Origin: Mesostigma viride
Lineage: Eukaryota; Streptophyta; Mesostigmatophyceae; Mesostigmatales; Mesostigmataceae
NCBI GenBank assembly: GCA_009746045.1
Contig: RPFO01001139.1
Location: 35,001-99,000, forward strand
Length of the DNA: 64,000 nt
Reading direction: 5' to 3'
The position numbers and the translations under genes are program-made. Shown in pieces: positions 45,401 through 56,894 of this stretch (position 1 is its first letter; each line of letters opens with the position of its first letter). The notes under the pieces were generated by a model, which ran no database searches, was not told where the DNA came from, and was given only the letters and a program-made list of their open reading frames with translations.

Positions 45401-46472
45401 CTCCTATTGTCCCCCCGGCTTCCGCTCCTTCGACCACCTGTGCCATTGCGCCGATCAAAGGGGCCAGCGCCAACACAGCACGCTGCCCCTCGCCCGCGTC
45501 AGGTGTCGATACCGCAGCATGCCCTCCGCTGTAGGGACCGCTGCCCGCCAAAAATAGCACCATGGCCGTGATGAGCCGCTCCCTCCCTGTGTCCGACAAG
45601 CGCGCCGGCGCAACGCCGTCACTGCTGGTGTTGGGGGCCAGGCGGTGGGCAGGGTCAGCCCCCGCTTGGCCCTGGGTGGGTTCCGAGTCAGCCCCCAGAT
45701 GGCCCGCGCACACGCGCACAAGCGCTTGGAAGCGTGCGTCGCGCCGTGTGCGGGCGAGCGCTTCGCGCGTGCTGCTCGTTACCGACACACGCAGCAGCGT
45801 GCATGCCAGGTCATCGGGGTCAAGCGATCGCTGCATCTCGACCGCTTGCTCAGACACAGAGGCTTCCTCACCAGGGCCGGAACAGGCCATTGACTGGCTA
45901 CCGCCCAGCGCGGTCGGTGGCTCATGCCCATGGGATCCGCTGCTGGTCGGCAGACGTGACGGAGTAAGCCCTTTGGTGGCAAGGAGCCTGGCATGCGATG
46001 CCTTCCAGGGACCTACAACGTCATATACCTCGGCCGGGGTGTGGCATCGTGCAAGGCTTGCCTGGAGACCCGGGTCACCGGGACAGTCCCCATCGCCCGC
46101 CGCGACCGCATCTCGTCCAGGTCGTCCATGTACATCTGCTTGTAGAGGTCGGCCACACCGCCATGGCGAATGGCCAAAATGGCGGGACGGTAGCAGACCA
46201 GAAAGGCCATGACCAACGCGGCGGTTCCCAGGATCATTCTGTCTCCCGAAGTCGCCTTCACCGGGTGTAAATGTCCAAGCCCTGGAACTGCACAAGCTGC
46301 CAAACGTTGCGGATGTGCCGGAACCCCGCTGTGCAAAGAATGCCCGACGACTTGCTGCAAGCAGATATGTACGAAGGTCTGGAATTGTCCCACAAGCAAA
46401 GAACCTCATCAGCTTATCCGCCAGTAGTCGACGGCAGCCGGCGACATTCCTGTTGCCTCGTGCCAACAACAC
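42438..46472 (-). CDS. RAP-domain protein, probably organellar RNA-binding
   Basis: RAP-domain proteins in algae are nucleus-encoded factors that act on organellar RNA. The C-terminal RAP domain is clear at about 42690-42460: VDFAVEGGGGIAIDVLHEGA, then LLEHRALQQEGWRVAPVHA and WERLGG. Upstream are helical repeat-like segments (LSPQQLRTLAGAFASLGF, FSLQQLVMLAHAVARGE, LAPWQLVLLADAHARFR) separated by Gly/Ser/Gln-rich linkers. The first 70 residues are Arg/Ala/Ser-rich and could target an organelle. One long coding stretch of about 1340 codons spans the region without an obvious intron, but its frame changes twice, in a 13-G run at 44259-44271 and a 10-C run at 43724-43733; both may be assembly or slippage errors. 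Start at 46472 is the first ATG of the long frame and is uncertain. Specific RNA target unknown. Confidence 0.8.
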
Positions 46473-47174
46473 TGACCATGCACTTGTGCAACGGGAGGGC
46501 GCTTAGCGTCCCAGCTCGAAACTATTTGACCTAGATATGGCCCGGGTGATCAGCAGCCAGATGCTCCGTTTAGTTTCGCACATATAACGCACCAACTGGC
46601 CGCCGTTTCGAAACGAAGTACCGCTAAAGCAGTCGAATAAGCACAGTGTGGCGAAGCTGCTGTACAGAGAACTTTCTGAAGAAAACAATGCCTAACGTGG
46701 TAAAAGATTGTCGGCGACGTTACGATTGCCTTGTTATCCGAGAGATAACCTTTTGGTGCCTTCCTGGACGTGGTGTCGTGCCCAAGACAGAGAGTAATCA
46801 CGGCAATTTTCTATGCCTTTCATAGATTCGTTCCACGGCGCGGCATCTGTGCCAGCGACATGAAATGCGACATGACTATGGTATTATCGGACAAGTAACC
46901 AACCGGCGCGGACGTGGCGCTGGCAGCCTACTTCGCCTGACACCCCACAGCCCCATAGAGGAGCGGCATGCTGACGTGGATGCCACGTGCAACATCTCAA
47001 CTGGCGCCGAACAGCAGCAAGCAGTAAGATCCTAAAAGCTGAAATGTCTCACCATTGGCTAATAACAATACCCATTTACCGAGGATCCTCCCGGAAGAAG
47101 CTTTTTTTTATGAACTGAACTGAACTGAACCGACGGAAGTCAACGGATACGATATGTTAGTTAGCTAGCTAGTT
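46473..47174. other. RAP-gene 5' flank; no gene recognised
   Basis: No exon-like frame. The short motif CCATTGGCTAATAACAATAC (about 47052) recurs at 12132 and 17838, and GAACT repeats occur at about 47114-47130. The promoter of the RAP-domain gene should lie in the left part. Confidence 0.4.
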
Positions 47175-49540
47175 AGTTGAATCCCACGCCGCACATGGGC
47201 AGCAGGGGCAGCAGAGTCTATAGTGGCCGAGGGACGCGGCGTGGGACACAACAACAACAACAGCAACAAAAGTGGCCGAGGGCCGGTATATATAGGGGAT
47301 TTCTTATTCCGGCGCCCAATGGCCTCCAGGACAGGCGCGCCGCGCCAGACTCGCCCGCCTTTGGGCTTTGGGCGTCTTGGAATTTGGCTTCGGGCGTCTT
47401 GGAAGTTGGCTTTGGGCGTTTGCTCTTTTGGCAGATTTCTACACTACACTGGTACTACGTAAAAAAGCACAGACTGGTGCGGCGTAACATTTTTAAACTT
47501 GGTAAAATTACCGCCGCACAGCCAGCCAGAACTGGACAAGGTGATGGCCGCAACTAGTCGTTGCTGGGCTATCGTATTTGTAGCATGGGGCGTTTCACCG
47601 AGTCTACGGTTAGCATGATGGGGAGGATTCCTAACCTTCATTATGTGGGTTAAGTAGGGGTGCTCATAGTGGCCGGTTTCCCTCGCTTCCTTGTAAACCA
47701 GGCTCTGCGTCAAGATCACAGACGACCGGGTAAGTAGTTGTTCCAGTCTGTTCTAGTTTGTATGACGCCTGCTATTAGGCGTTCTTGTTATTGTCGTTCA
47801 TCATCGCCGTGACCGTCGTGGCCAGCAGCGTGCTTTTTTTACATACCGGATGGTGTCGACTTGTTTATTGATAGCGCATTGGTGAATATCGCTGCCTGGA
47901 GGAATATCGGCTACAACCCGCGGGAAAGTGCTGGCTCCAATGTTCTTTTTGTATGCAGGATGACGGCACTGCCAAGCCGGAGACGACTATGCATATGACG
48001 CTCGTTATAATGCCAGTCATTCAGACCGACTGCGCGACTGGTTGTGGGATACACGTTCCTGGTTGTGGGATGTGTTCCTTGTTGTGGGATACTTGTTCCT
48101 GGTGGTGGGAAACACGTTCCTGGTTGTGGGATGTGTTCCTTGTTGTGAGATACTTGTTCCTGGTTGTGGGATGCACGTTCCTGGTTGTGGGAAACACGTT
48201 CCTGGTTGTGGGAAACACGTTCCTGGTTGTGGGATACTTGTTCCTGGTGGTGGGAAACACGTTCCTGGTTGTGGGATACTTGTTCCTGGTTGTGGGATGC
48301 ACGTTCCTGGTTGTGGGATGTGTTCCTTGTTGTGAGATACTTGTTCCTGGTTGTGGGATGCACGTTCCTGGTTGTGGGAAACACGTTCCTGGTTGTGGGA
48401 AACACGTTCCTGGTTGTGGGATACTTGTTCCTGGTGGTGGGAAACACGTTCCTGGTTGTGGGATACTTGTTCCTGGTTGTGGGATGCACGTTCCTGGTTG
48501 TGGGATGTGTTCCTTGTTGTGAGATACTTGTTCCTGGTTGTGGGATGCACGTTCCTGGTTGTGGGAAACACGTTCCTGGTTGTGGGAAACACGTTCCTGG
48601 TTGTGGGATACTTGTTCCTGGTTGTGGGATAGTCGTTCCTGGATGTGGGATACAGGTTCCTGGTTGTGGGATGCACGTTCCTAGTTGTGGGAAACACGTT
48701 CCTGGTTGTGGGAAACACGTTCCTGGTTGTGGGATACTTGTTCCTGGTTGTGGGAAACACGTTCCTGGTTGTGGGATACTTGTTCCTGGTTGTGGGATAC
48801 ACGTTCCTGGTTGTGGGATACTTGTCCCTGGTTGTGGGATACTTGTTCCTGGTTGTGGGATACTTGTTCCTGGTTGTGGGAAATACGTTCCTGGTTGTGG
48901 GAAACACGTTCCTGGTTGTGGGATACTTGTTCCTGGTTGTGGGAAACACGTTCCTGGTTGTGGGATACTTGTTCCTGGTTGTGGGATAGTCGTTCCTGGT
49001 TGTGGGAAACACGTTCCTGGTTGTGGGAAACACGTTCCTGGTTGTGGGAAACACGTTCCTGGTTGTGGGATACTTGTTCGTGGTTGTGGGATACTTGTTC
49101 CTGGTTGTGGGAAACTTGTTCCTGGTTGTGGGAAACACGTTCCTGGTTGTGGGATACTTGTTCCCGGTTGTGGGAAACACGTTCCTGGTTGTGGGATACA
49201 CGTTCCTGGTTGTGGGATACAAGTTCCTGGTTGTGGGAAACACGTTCCTGGTTGTGGGAAACACGTTCCTGGTTGTGGGATACTTGTTCCTGGTTGTGGG
49301 ATACACGTTCCTGGTTGTGGGAAACACGTTCCTGGTTGTGGGATACTTGTTCCTGGTTGTGGGAAACACGTTCCTGGTAGTGGGATACACGTTCCTGGTT
49401 GTGGGATACTTGTTCCTGGTTGTGGGAAACACGTTCCTGGTTGTGGGATAGTCGAGCCTAGTTGTGGGATGTGTTCCTGGTCCAAATATAAAGGGGCACG
49501 GGAATTAGCGATAGCAGAGGGGGCTCGGGAATAACGTTAG
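47175..49540 (+). repeat. Left copy of an inverted minisatellite-bearing element
   Basis: The order is a divergent edge with CCGCCGCACAT and a CAA-rich stretch; a TATATATA motif at about 47287; unique sequence at 47300-48045; a 21-bp minisatellite; and a short end reading TAAAGGGGCACGGGAATTAG. The same series occurs in reverse complement at 59870-56895. The unique part at 47720-48045 differs from its partner by about one substitution and one 6-bp indel. A minus-strand open frame of 91 codons at 47719-47444 is identical in both copies at the protein level, but I do not recognise it. Element class unknown. Confidence 0.85.
48045..49465. repeat. 21-bp minisatellite, left array, about 67 units
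   Basis: The unit reads GGTTGTGGGAAACACGTTCCT or GGTTGTGGGATACTTGTTCC with one further base. Variants at the AAACACG/ATACTTG/ATGCACG positions alternate, and a block of about 185 bp is itself repeated (48130-48520). The 21-bp period gives heptapeptide ORFs in several frames on both strands. Confidence 0.97.
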
Positions 49541-50470
49541 CAGAGGGGCACGGGCAGTAACGTCAGTGAAGGGGCACGGGCACTAACGTTAGTGACGGGG
49601 CACGGGCACTAACGTTAGCAGAGGGGGCTGGGCACTAACGTTAGTAAAGGGGCACGGGCACTAACGTTAGCAGAGGGGGCTGGGCACTATCGTTAGTAAA
49701 GGGGCACGGGCACTAACGATAGCAGAGGGGGCTGGGCACTAACGTTAGTAAAGGGGCACGGGCACTAACATTAGCAGAGGGGGCTGGGCACTAACGTTAG
49801 TAAAGGGGCACGGGCACTAACGATAGCAGAGGGGGTGTGGGATTTAAAGTTTATTAGCATAGGGGGGAAATAATTATAGTAGTAGAGGGGGGCCCGGGCA
49901 CTAACGTTAGCAGAGGGGCACGAGCACTAACGTTAGTAAAGGGGCGCGGGCACTAACGTTAGCAGAGGGGTGTGGGAACTAATGTTAGCAAAGGAGGGGG
50001 GGGCACTAACGTTAGCAGAGGGGGCTGGGCACTAATGTTAGTAAAGGGGCACGGGCACTAACGTTAGCAGAGGGGGATGGGCACTAACGTTAGTAAAGGG
50101 GCACGGGCACTAACGATAGCAGAGGGGGTGTGGGAATTCAAGTTTATTAGCAGAGGGGGGAAATAATTATAGTAGAGGGGGGGGGGCACTAACGTTAGCA
50201 GAGGGGCACGAGCACTAACGTTAGTAAAGGGGCGCGGGCACTAACGTTAGCAGAGGGGCACGAGCACTAACGTTAGTAAAGGGGCGCGGGCACTAACGTT
50301 AGCAGAGGGGGTGTGGGAATAACGTTAGTGAAGGGGGGTGGGCATTAACGATAGCAGGGGGGGGAGGGCACTTACGTTAGCAGAGGGGTGTGGGAACTAA
50401 TGTTAGCAAAGGAGGGGGGGCACTAACATTAGCAGAGGGGGCTGGGCACTCACGTTAGCAAAGGGGGTGT
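49480..50470. repeat. Satellite of about 26 bp with palindromic AACGTT core
   Basis: Units resemble GGGGCACGGGCACTAACGTT followed by AGCAGA or AGTAAA. CTAACGTTAG is a perfect palindrome. Two-unit alternation is evident, and two larger blocks with TTTATTAGCA and AATAATTATAGTAG interrupt it near 49850 and 50150. Only a few units remain at the equivalent end of the right-hand inverted copy (56885-56930). Confidence 0.93.
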
Positions 50471-50479
50471 GGGAATTAA

Positions 50480-50955
50480 CGTTAGGGCCACGCACTGCCG
50501 GCAGTTACCACTCCCTGTGATGATTGCATGGATGGCTTGTGGGTTCTGGCATGGGGTAGCACTGCCGGCAGTTACCACTCCTTGTGATGACTGCATGTCC
50601 CCGGCTTGTGTGTTCTTGCATGGGGTGGCACTGCCGGCAGTTACCACTCCTTGTGATGACTGCATGTCCCCTTGACGCAAGGACGGCTTGTGGGGTCTTG
50701 CATGGCGTGGCACTGCCGGCAGTCACCACTCCTTGTGATGACTGCATGTCCCCGGCTTGTGTGTTCTTGCATGAGGTGGCACTGCCGGCAGTTACCACTC
50801 CTTGTGATGACTGCATGTCCCCTTGACGCAAGGACGGCTTGTGGGGTCTTGCATGGCGTGGCACTGCGGGCAGTCACCACTCCTTGTGATGACTGCATGT
50901 CCCCTTTATGCAAGGACGGCTTGTGGGGTCTTGCATGGGGTGGCACTGCCGGCAG
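50480..50955. repeat. 69/82-bp satellite
   Basis: Units start GGCACTGCCGGCAGTTACCA and include CTTGTGATGACTGCATGTCC. A longer form carries an extra CCTTGACGCAAGGACGG segment. CTGCCGGCAG is palindromic. About six to seven units. Confidence 0.92.
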
Positions 50956-50959
50956 AGGA

Positions 50960-51115
50960 TACTTGTTCCTGGTTGTGGGATACACGTTCCTAGTTGTGGG
51001 ATAGTCATTCCTGGTTGTGGGATACTTGTTCCTGGTGGTGGGAAACACGTTCCTGCTTGTGGGATACTCGTTCCTGGTTGTGGGATGCACGTTCCTGGTT
51101 GTGGGATACTTGTTC
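50960..51115. repeat. Short 21-bp minisatellite array
   Basis: About seven units of the same 21-bp repeat as 48045-49465 reappear beyond the two satellites. This suggests those satellites lie inside, or were inserted into, a once larger array. Confidence 0.92.
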
Positions 51116-51334
51116 CTTCACATGTTCGCCGTTATTCCTCCATGCAGTTATTCCTACACGCACATCAAGATAGAGCTATTAAATATTTCCTTGTACATCC
51201 AATGATGCTACGTCTTGGCTATGCTCACATTACTTGCCCACGCTCCTTGTTATGATAAGCTCACATGGGTCTCATTGCACCCACAGATCTTGCAGGATCG
51301 TTTAGCGTGTCCGATTGCAGCTACAGGTGGCATT

Positions 51335-52880
51335 AATTAATTAATAAATTAGACTCGTGCTCCCGTTTGGGAGTCACGCAGCTGTGGCGTGCCTCTAGCA
51401 TGAAGGAGAAAGGGGGTCTCTGACCTTCCTTCCTGTTGTGCAAACAAAGAGATGAAAGGCAGTTCGGGCTGCACGATGATTCATACGCGATACGCGTCGT
51501 ACGCGGCCCCAGGTGTATAATGTATAATACGCGGTGTATAATGTATTATACGCTGATCGTACGCTAACCGTTGAAAACCCCTTTTTTGGCATGATTTTGA
51601 GGGGTTTTCAACATTCTGAGCAACCAAGCATAGTCTGCTGGTGTTTTTCCATACCTTTTGCCTATACATGACATATATAGCATGACCTTTTGCATCGCCA
51701 CCACTACCTAAATACAAGCTTAGTTTCTAACGGTCTAACTTGATAGTTTCTCTTCAAAATCGAGACAACATGCAACTAAGTATCAATACCAGTATCAATG
51801 CACAACTCACTGGAAAGGATAATAAATTTGTAGAACTCAAGATATGCATGCACTATACATTGCCCCGAGGTGTCGATGACATTGAAGGGCGTCGATGGCA
51901 TTGAAAGGCGCAAATGAATGCCTCGCACAGCTCCTCGTCCAGCTGCTCTTTGCTGAGCCCATAAGGTGCGGGCAAATTACCGTCGGTGGATTGGCCCTTT
52001 GATGATCCGCTTGGCCCAGCCGCCCCAGCAGCGCGCCCCGAGGTGTTGCTGGCATGAGGGGACACCCAGTTAGAGGCGTCGGTTTCTACAACGTCTGCAA
52101 GCCTGTCTTTAAGTGCCGCCCGCACATCAGCCTGCTTCTTGGCGTCACTAGTCGCCTTCCTCTTCCTGGTATTGCTTTCCTTCTCCGCCTGCTCGACCAG
52201 CAGCCTGTAACGGAGTACTCCATCATCCATGTAGTAGTTATTTGTCTGCTGCCGATTCTTGAGGATGCGCTCTTTGCTAATGTATGTCCAGACAGTTTCG
52301 GATGTGGCCTCTTCTTCATCGGGCCGCACATCATCATCGTGTTCCATTGACTCACGTGTAAGCCATGCCTGGATGTCGATATGCTACGATCTAGGTGCCA
52401 GACGACCACGACGTTGCTGGCACACCTTATCACCTTCTTGATCCAGATAAATAGGTGTACGTTTATTTCCAAATATACTGTTGCTTAGGTATCACCCTCT
52501 TGATGATGAATCTTCAGCCTTCCCGCCTTCACCTTCCCGCCTTCACAAGTCACAATGAACGCGCTTTTAGCTTTAGTGCACTATACACTAGCTAGCTCAT
52601 CACGCAATTATTTGTTCCTACTACAGGTCGGCGCGCCGCAGTCTAGGCAAGCAAATGCACCCACCTCGTAAGCCAAAAATATGCCAAAAAATACGCGAAA
52701 ATACGCAAAAATACGCAAAAATACGCGTTTGCGTATGAAAGTACCCCATTTTCATACGCGCCGCGTGCGTATCGCGTATAATACGCTTCATACGGCGTAT
52801 AATACGGCGTATGAATCATCACTGGCTCCGTGACTCCCCAACGGGAGCACGAGTCTAATTAATTAATTAATTAATTACCT
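51335..52880. mobile_element. hAT-like non-autonomous DNA element bracketed by inverted hairpin-plus-TTAA ends
   Basis: The inner part, about 51470-52826, has terminal inverted repeats: the left edge contains GATGATTCATACGCG and the reverse complement of the right edge reads CAGTGATGATTCATACGC. Many ATACGC motifs lie just inside, a pattern usual for hAT elements. Outside it, both sides carry inverted copies of TTAGACTCGTGCTCCCGTT, then GGGAGTCACG, ending in TTAATTAA tails. These outer ends form hairpins like the retroelement ends described here. Inside, a minus-strand open frame of 164 codons (52347-51853; EEEATSETVWTYISKERILK) is not recognised; no transposase was seen. Confidence 0.55.
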
Positions 52881-53095
52881 ACCTACCTGACCTACCTATC
52901 AAGTTCTAACTAGCTCACTAGCTAACTAACTGACTAACTATTTTAACTAAGTAAGTACTAACTAACTAAACAACCCCCGTTGCTCTGCCGAACTAAGTAG
53001 ATGCCCTTCGATTAAAACGCACAAATCGTGAATGATGCAAGCTACCGTGCCGACGCACAATTGATTCTTGCCCCCCTACGCGTCTAAATCTTGTA

Positions 53096-53330
53096 TCAAA
53101 GAGACAACCAGCGCAGGCCAGAAGTCGGGAGAATCCGGACCATGGTAGCTCGAGCCTGCCGTTATCTTTTCCGCGTTTTCGAGTCGTTCAGGATGATGAA
53201 GATGAATGGTGATGGAAATGTGTATCCTTGTGCATTGAAATTATGGCTGGCTTACGTGTGGAGCGACTAGATGACCTAGACGGTGGGGCCGGAAACAGCA
53301 TGCTTGATCAGGGCGTGTGTTTCTAGCCTA
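53096..53330. repeat. Dispersed repeat of about 240 bp (copy at 18264-18500)
   Basis: This is the partner of 18264-18500, in the same orientation. It lies about 110 bp beyond the C-terminal end of the Penelope-like fossil and may be its 3' non-coding region. The stretch 52881-53095 between it and the hAT-like element has CTAA-rich simple sequence and no gene. Confidence 0.8.
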
Positions 53331-53439
53331 ACTGGCCGGGAGTGTCTAGTGGTGAGCACCATTGCTGCGATCGCTCTCCCACCATTTACGAGGAAATACC
53401 CGCAAATGGAAAAGCACTGAAAAGGTCTAGCTAGTCAGT

Positions 53440-56400
53440 CATCACGTTAGCCATGCCATGATTCCAAACGTCCAAGAACTGCACACGGTGCAAAGGCAAA
53501 GAGCCGGAGGACAGCACTTTCAAATGTGCGGCGGGAACCAAAAGCCCGCGGATGCCAGAAAACATCGTGTTGCGGCAGCGACGCGACGATGTGGACAACG
53601 AATCCAGTGCCAAGCTCGGAACGGCCGCAAAGGAGATCTGGCATCACAGGGTTCAGATGTGCGGAGATACTATGCGATCCAGCCGGTCCACGACCTGTTT
53701 GTAGAGCTTGTGCCAAGGGGCAGCACCGAACAGATGTGGGTGACGTTGCAAAAAACATCGGACTTGATGGAGCATAATGGCTCGGTCATAGTCTTTGACC
53801 AATAAACGCTGCAAGAGTTCAACAAGAGTCGTGATGAAATCAACACGATAAGAACAAAGACGGGAAAAACGATGTAACTGAGAAAGAACAACACCATATT
53901 TTGCTGTGTGGGAAAGGAGACTGTGAATATCGGGGTAACGAATAAAAGGAATTTGCCAGCTGGTATTTAGGATCCTTGCGCTTATCATAGACAGCCGTAC
54001 GCCAGCCCTTCTTGTTATGGGTAATGTTAAGATCGAGGTAATTGCAATGAGTATCCTCCGACGTTGCTGGCGGCCCGGCACCTGCCGGTCATGCCCCGCC
54101 GCCGCCCCGGCCCGCTCTACCGCCAGGACCCCAAGGTCTTGGCCGCCCGGCACCGCCTCAAGCGTAACCGGGACCCGCTGCAGAAACCATTGCTCAAGGC
54201 CGCCCTTGTGGAGGCCTACGAGCACGCTCAGGACGCGGAGGCGGCCCAGTGCATCGCGGATGCCAAGGCCTGCCAGGCTCGCAACCAGGGCAAGGACATG
54301 TGGTACCACCTCGACCGGCTCGGCGGCCGGCGGCAGCGCACCCCGGTGGAGCACACGGGGGACGGCACGGCGCCGGTAAGCCTTGACCGCTGGTTGGCCC
54401 ACAATGTTTCCTTGACCGGTGGGGCTCGCGCCCCCCCCCGCCGCTTCACCCCGAGACGGCCGCCCGCCTCGGGGTCGCCGGACCCCCGCCGCCACCAGCG
54501 CCCCCTCCTCGGCCGCGGACTACCAAGTCCCCGCCTTGAAGGAGGGCTGCCTTGCCACCAACGACGTCGTCCACCCCTTCACTTTGGAGGAATTGGACGG
54601 CGCCCTTGCCCGCCTGCGGTACGATGCGGCGGTCGGTGCCGACCACCTTTCTGCTGAGCTGCTGAAGACCCCTGATCTGGCGGTTAGGGATCTTCTGCTG
54701 GCGTTCTGCAACCGTGTCCTGCTCTCTGACGAGCCTCCGCCTGCTGAGTGGCAGACGGCCATCCGCGTCATGCTGTACAAGAAGGGCTCTGCTGCTGACC
54801 CCGGTAACTACCGGGGTGTCTGCCTCCAGAGCGCCGCGCTGAAGGTCTTCATGCGCATGATGCTGCACAGGCTCCGCGCCGCGCTGGACCCACACCTGGG
54901 TGAGTCTCAGATGGGTTTCCGTAGTGGTCGTAACACTGTCATGGCTGTGTTTGTCGCGCGCCGGTTGATGGAGGAGGTGCGTCGCCTTCCCCCTGACAGT
55001 TTGCCGCTGGTCCTCATTTTTGTTGACTATATCAAGGCCTTTGACACGGTCCTCTGGGAGGCTCTTTGGGCCATCCTAGCTCTGGACCGCGTGCCACCAG
55101 CGTTTATTGCTGCCATTCGCCGACTGTATGAGGGCTCACAGGCAGTAGTGCGGACTGCGGAAGGCACCACCCCACCATTCCCCCTTCACCACGGGGTGTG
55201 GCAAGGTTGTGTCCTGTCTCCATACCTGTTCATTATTGTCGTGGACCACGTCATGCGCCAGGCACGTGCGCGCTTTACTGCTCTTAAGGGGTTCGAGCCA
55301 GGCTTGGACATCCTTAACGAGCGTGGGCACGGCGGGGTTAGCACGGGTTACCGCCTGGCTGACCTGATTTATGCGGACGACACCACCCTCATCGCGCGCC
55401 CCGAGCACATTCAGACCTGGCTGGACTGTCTGGGCCTGGAGGCGAGGGCGGTGGGGTTGGAGATTAGTGTCAAAACTGAGGCGATGGTGATTGGGGCCTC
55501 CAGTCGCCCACCGCTGCCGCGCCTGCTAGACGGGACGGAGGTCCCACTCCGCGACCGCTTCAAGCTGTTGGGGAGTTGGCTTCCGGACACTGCCGACGAT
55601 GTGGACACCCGCATCGGCCTTTCCTGGGCCAAGCTCCGTTCGCTCAACACCTACTGGCGCTCCAAGGGCCTGGACGAGCACCGCAAGCGCATGCTCTTCA
55701 AGGTCCTCGTCCTCACGGTGCTCACGTATGGCGCCGAGGCATGGACACTCACGGCAACACTGGCAGCCAAGCTAGACGGCACGGTCACCCGGATGCTCCG
55801 ACAGGTCCTGAATGTCGGGTTTTCTCAGCGTAGGTCCTTAGAGTCTTTGTATCACGGTATGCCGCGTATTTCGGACGAGATTAGACAGCGTAGGATAGCA
55901 TTTGTAGGACATCTTGCTCGCACCAGCCAGGTCGACACCGCCCTTGGTCTGGCCGGTCCCCAGCGGCTCGGCCAACCGGGGCGGCACATTTTGACCTGGC
56001 CTGGCCCCAAGAACATTCCTAAAAAGGTAGGGAAACATGCCATGACCTATACCCAGATGTTGCTGGACGACCTAGTGGTCCCAGCCCAGTTTGAGTACCG
56101 CATCCACTCTCTCTCCCGTCTTTGGACTGCCATGCAAGACAAGACGCGGTGGAAGAAGATTGTCAAGGCGCACACGCCAGCCCCTGTGGGCAAGCCGCCT
56201 CCCCCCAAACGGAGGAGCCGTTTTGATGAGTAGCGTAGATAGGCTTTTCTAGACTAGATATAGCTTAGAGTTAGGTTAGTTCGATTACGCGGCTTCCTCC
56301 ACACCACCCATCCAACCTGGAATATGTGCTACATGATCTCCCAACGGAGACATGTTATAATTTAATTTAATTTTAATTTTTTAATCCTCCGACGTGAGCT

Positions 56401-56880
56401 TTAATGTGAGGGACGCTTGCGGGTAGATGCCAGGCAGACCAGCGGTGATATACAAATGGGTTGCGAAATCAGGGTTGTCGAAAGCGATGACATCATCAAT
56501 GTATCGACATGTATGGATAAAACGCCTGATGTATTGTTGTCAGTAAGCGCTCAACGTGCATGGGGCTAGCTGCCTAAATATGAGATTCCACAGACAACAC
56601 CGAAAATGAGAAACCACAGTAGCTACCAGCAAGTTACGAACACAGGACCTCCCTAAATCTAGTATCAAGTAACGTTATTTCCCCGTTTCGACAAACTTGG
56701 TCCATTCACATTTATAGCGGTGAATTAATTGTCACACCTTGCTCAGGCAAAGTGCACCAAGTCCTACAGCATGTCTCCCCATGTCATTCACTTAAATAAG
56801 GAAGGGAAATGTAAAGCTATGCATCGTGAAGCCGTATGAAAGGGCATAACCACCCAAATAATCAAGTTGGTACGTATAGT
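53440..56880 (-). mobile_element. Penelope-like retroelement, fossil, split by a LINE
   Basis: On the minus strand a Penelope-type RT motif (RYIDDV at 56506-56489, followed by IYPQASLTLKL) lies to the right of the LINE. The region after the RT core (YLDLNITHNKKGWRTAVYDK; KYGVVLSQLHRFSRLC) lies to the left, at about 54050-53750. Both belong to one element divided by the LINE A insertion at 54065-56383. No GIY-YIG endonuclease was recognised. The element is broken in several places, older than the LINE in it, and its ends are not resolved. Similarity to algal Penelope-like families is likely but untested. Confidence 0.7.
54065..56383 (+). mobile_element. LINE family A, 5'-truncated copy with long open RT frame and 12-bp target duplication
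   Basis: ATCCTCCGACGT occurs at 54053-54064 and 56384-56395. The open frame 54419-56233 (604 residues) holds the RT: NYRGVCLQSAALK, GFRSGRNTV, FVDYIKAFDTVLW at about residue 200, GVWQGCVLSPYLF, and YADD at about residue 321. The C-terminal domain (LTYGAEAWTL, QRRIAFVGHLART) ends PPPKRRSRFDE. The segment before the RT (54092-54430, including KDMWYHLDRLGG) is in another frame; the change falls at a 9-C run, 54431-54439. The endonuclease and ORF1 are absent through 5' truncation. The 3' UTR ends with the bulged hairpin and TTTAATT tail. It is the best-preserved LINE in the window and looks recent. Clade not settled (RTE- or L1-like traits). Confidence 0.93.
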
Positions 56881-56894
56881 GTCAACCCCCTCTG

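Noticed and set aside
47911-49485. Silk- or collagen-like repeat protein gene
   Set aside because: The heptapeptide pattern is real but appears equally in other frames and on the other strand, and no start context or unique domain supports one frame.
53653-54495. Single 280-codon minus-strand gene
   Set aside because: It runs across the LINE insertion edge at 54064; its left half is Penelope-like and its right half is antisense to the LINE.
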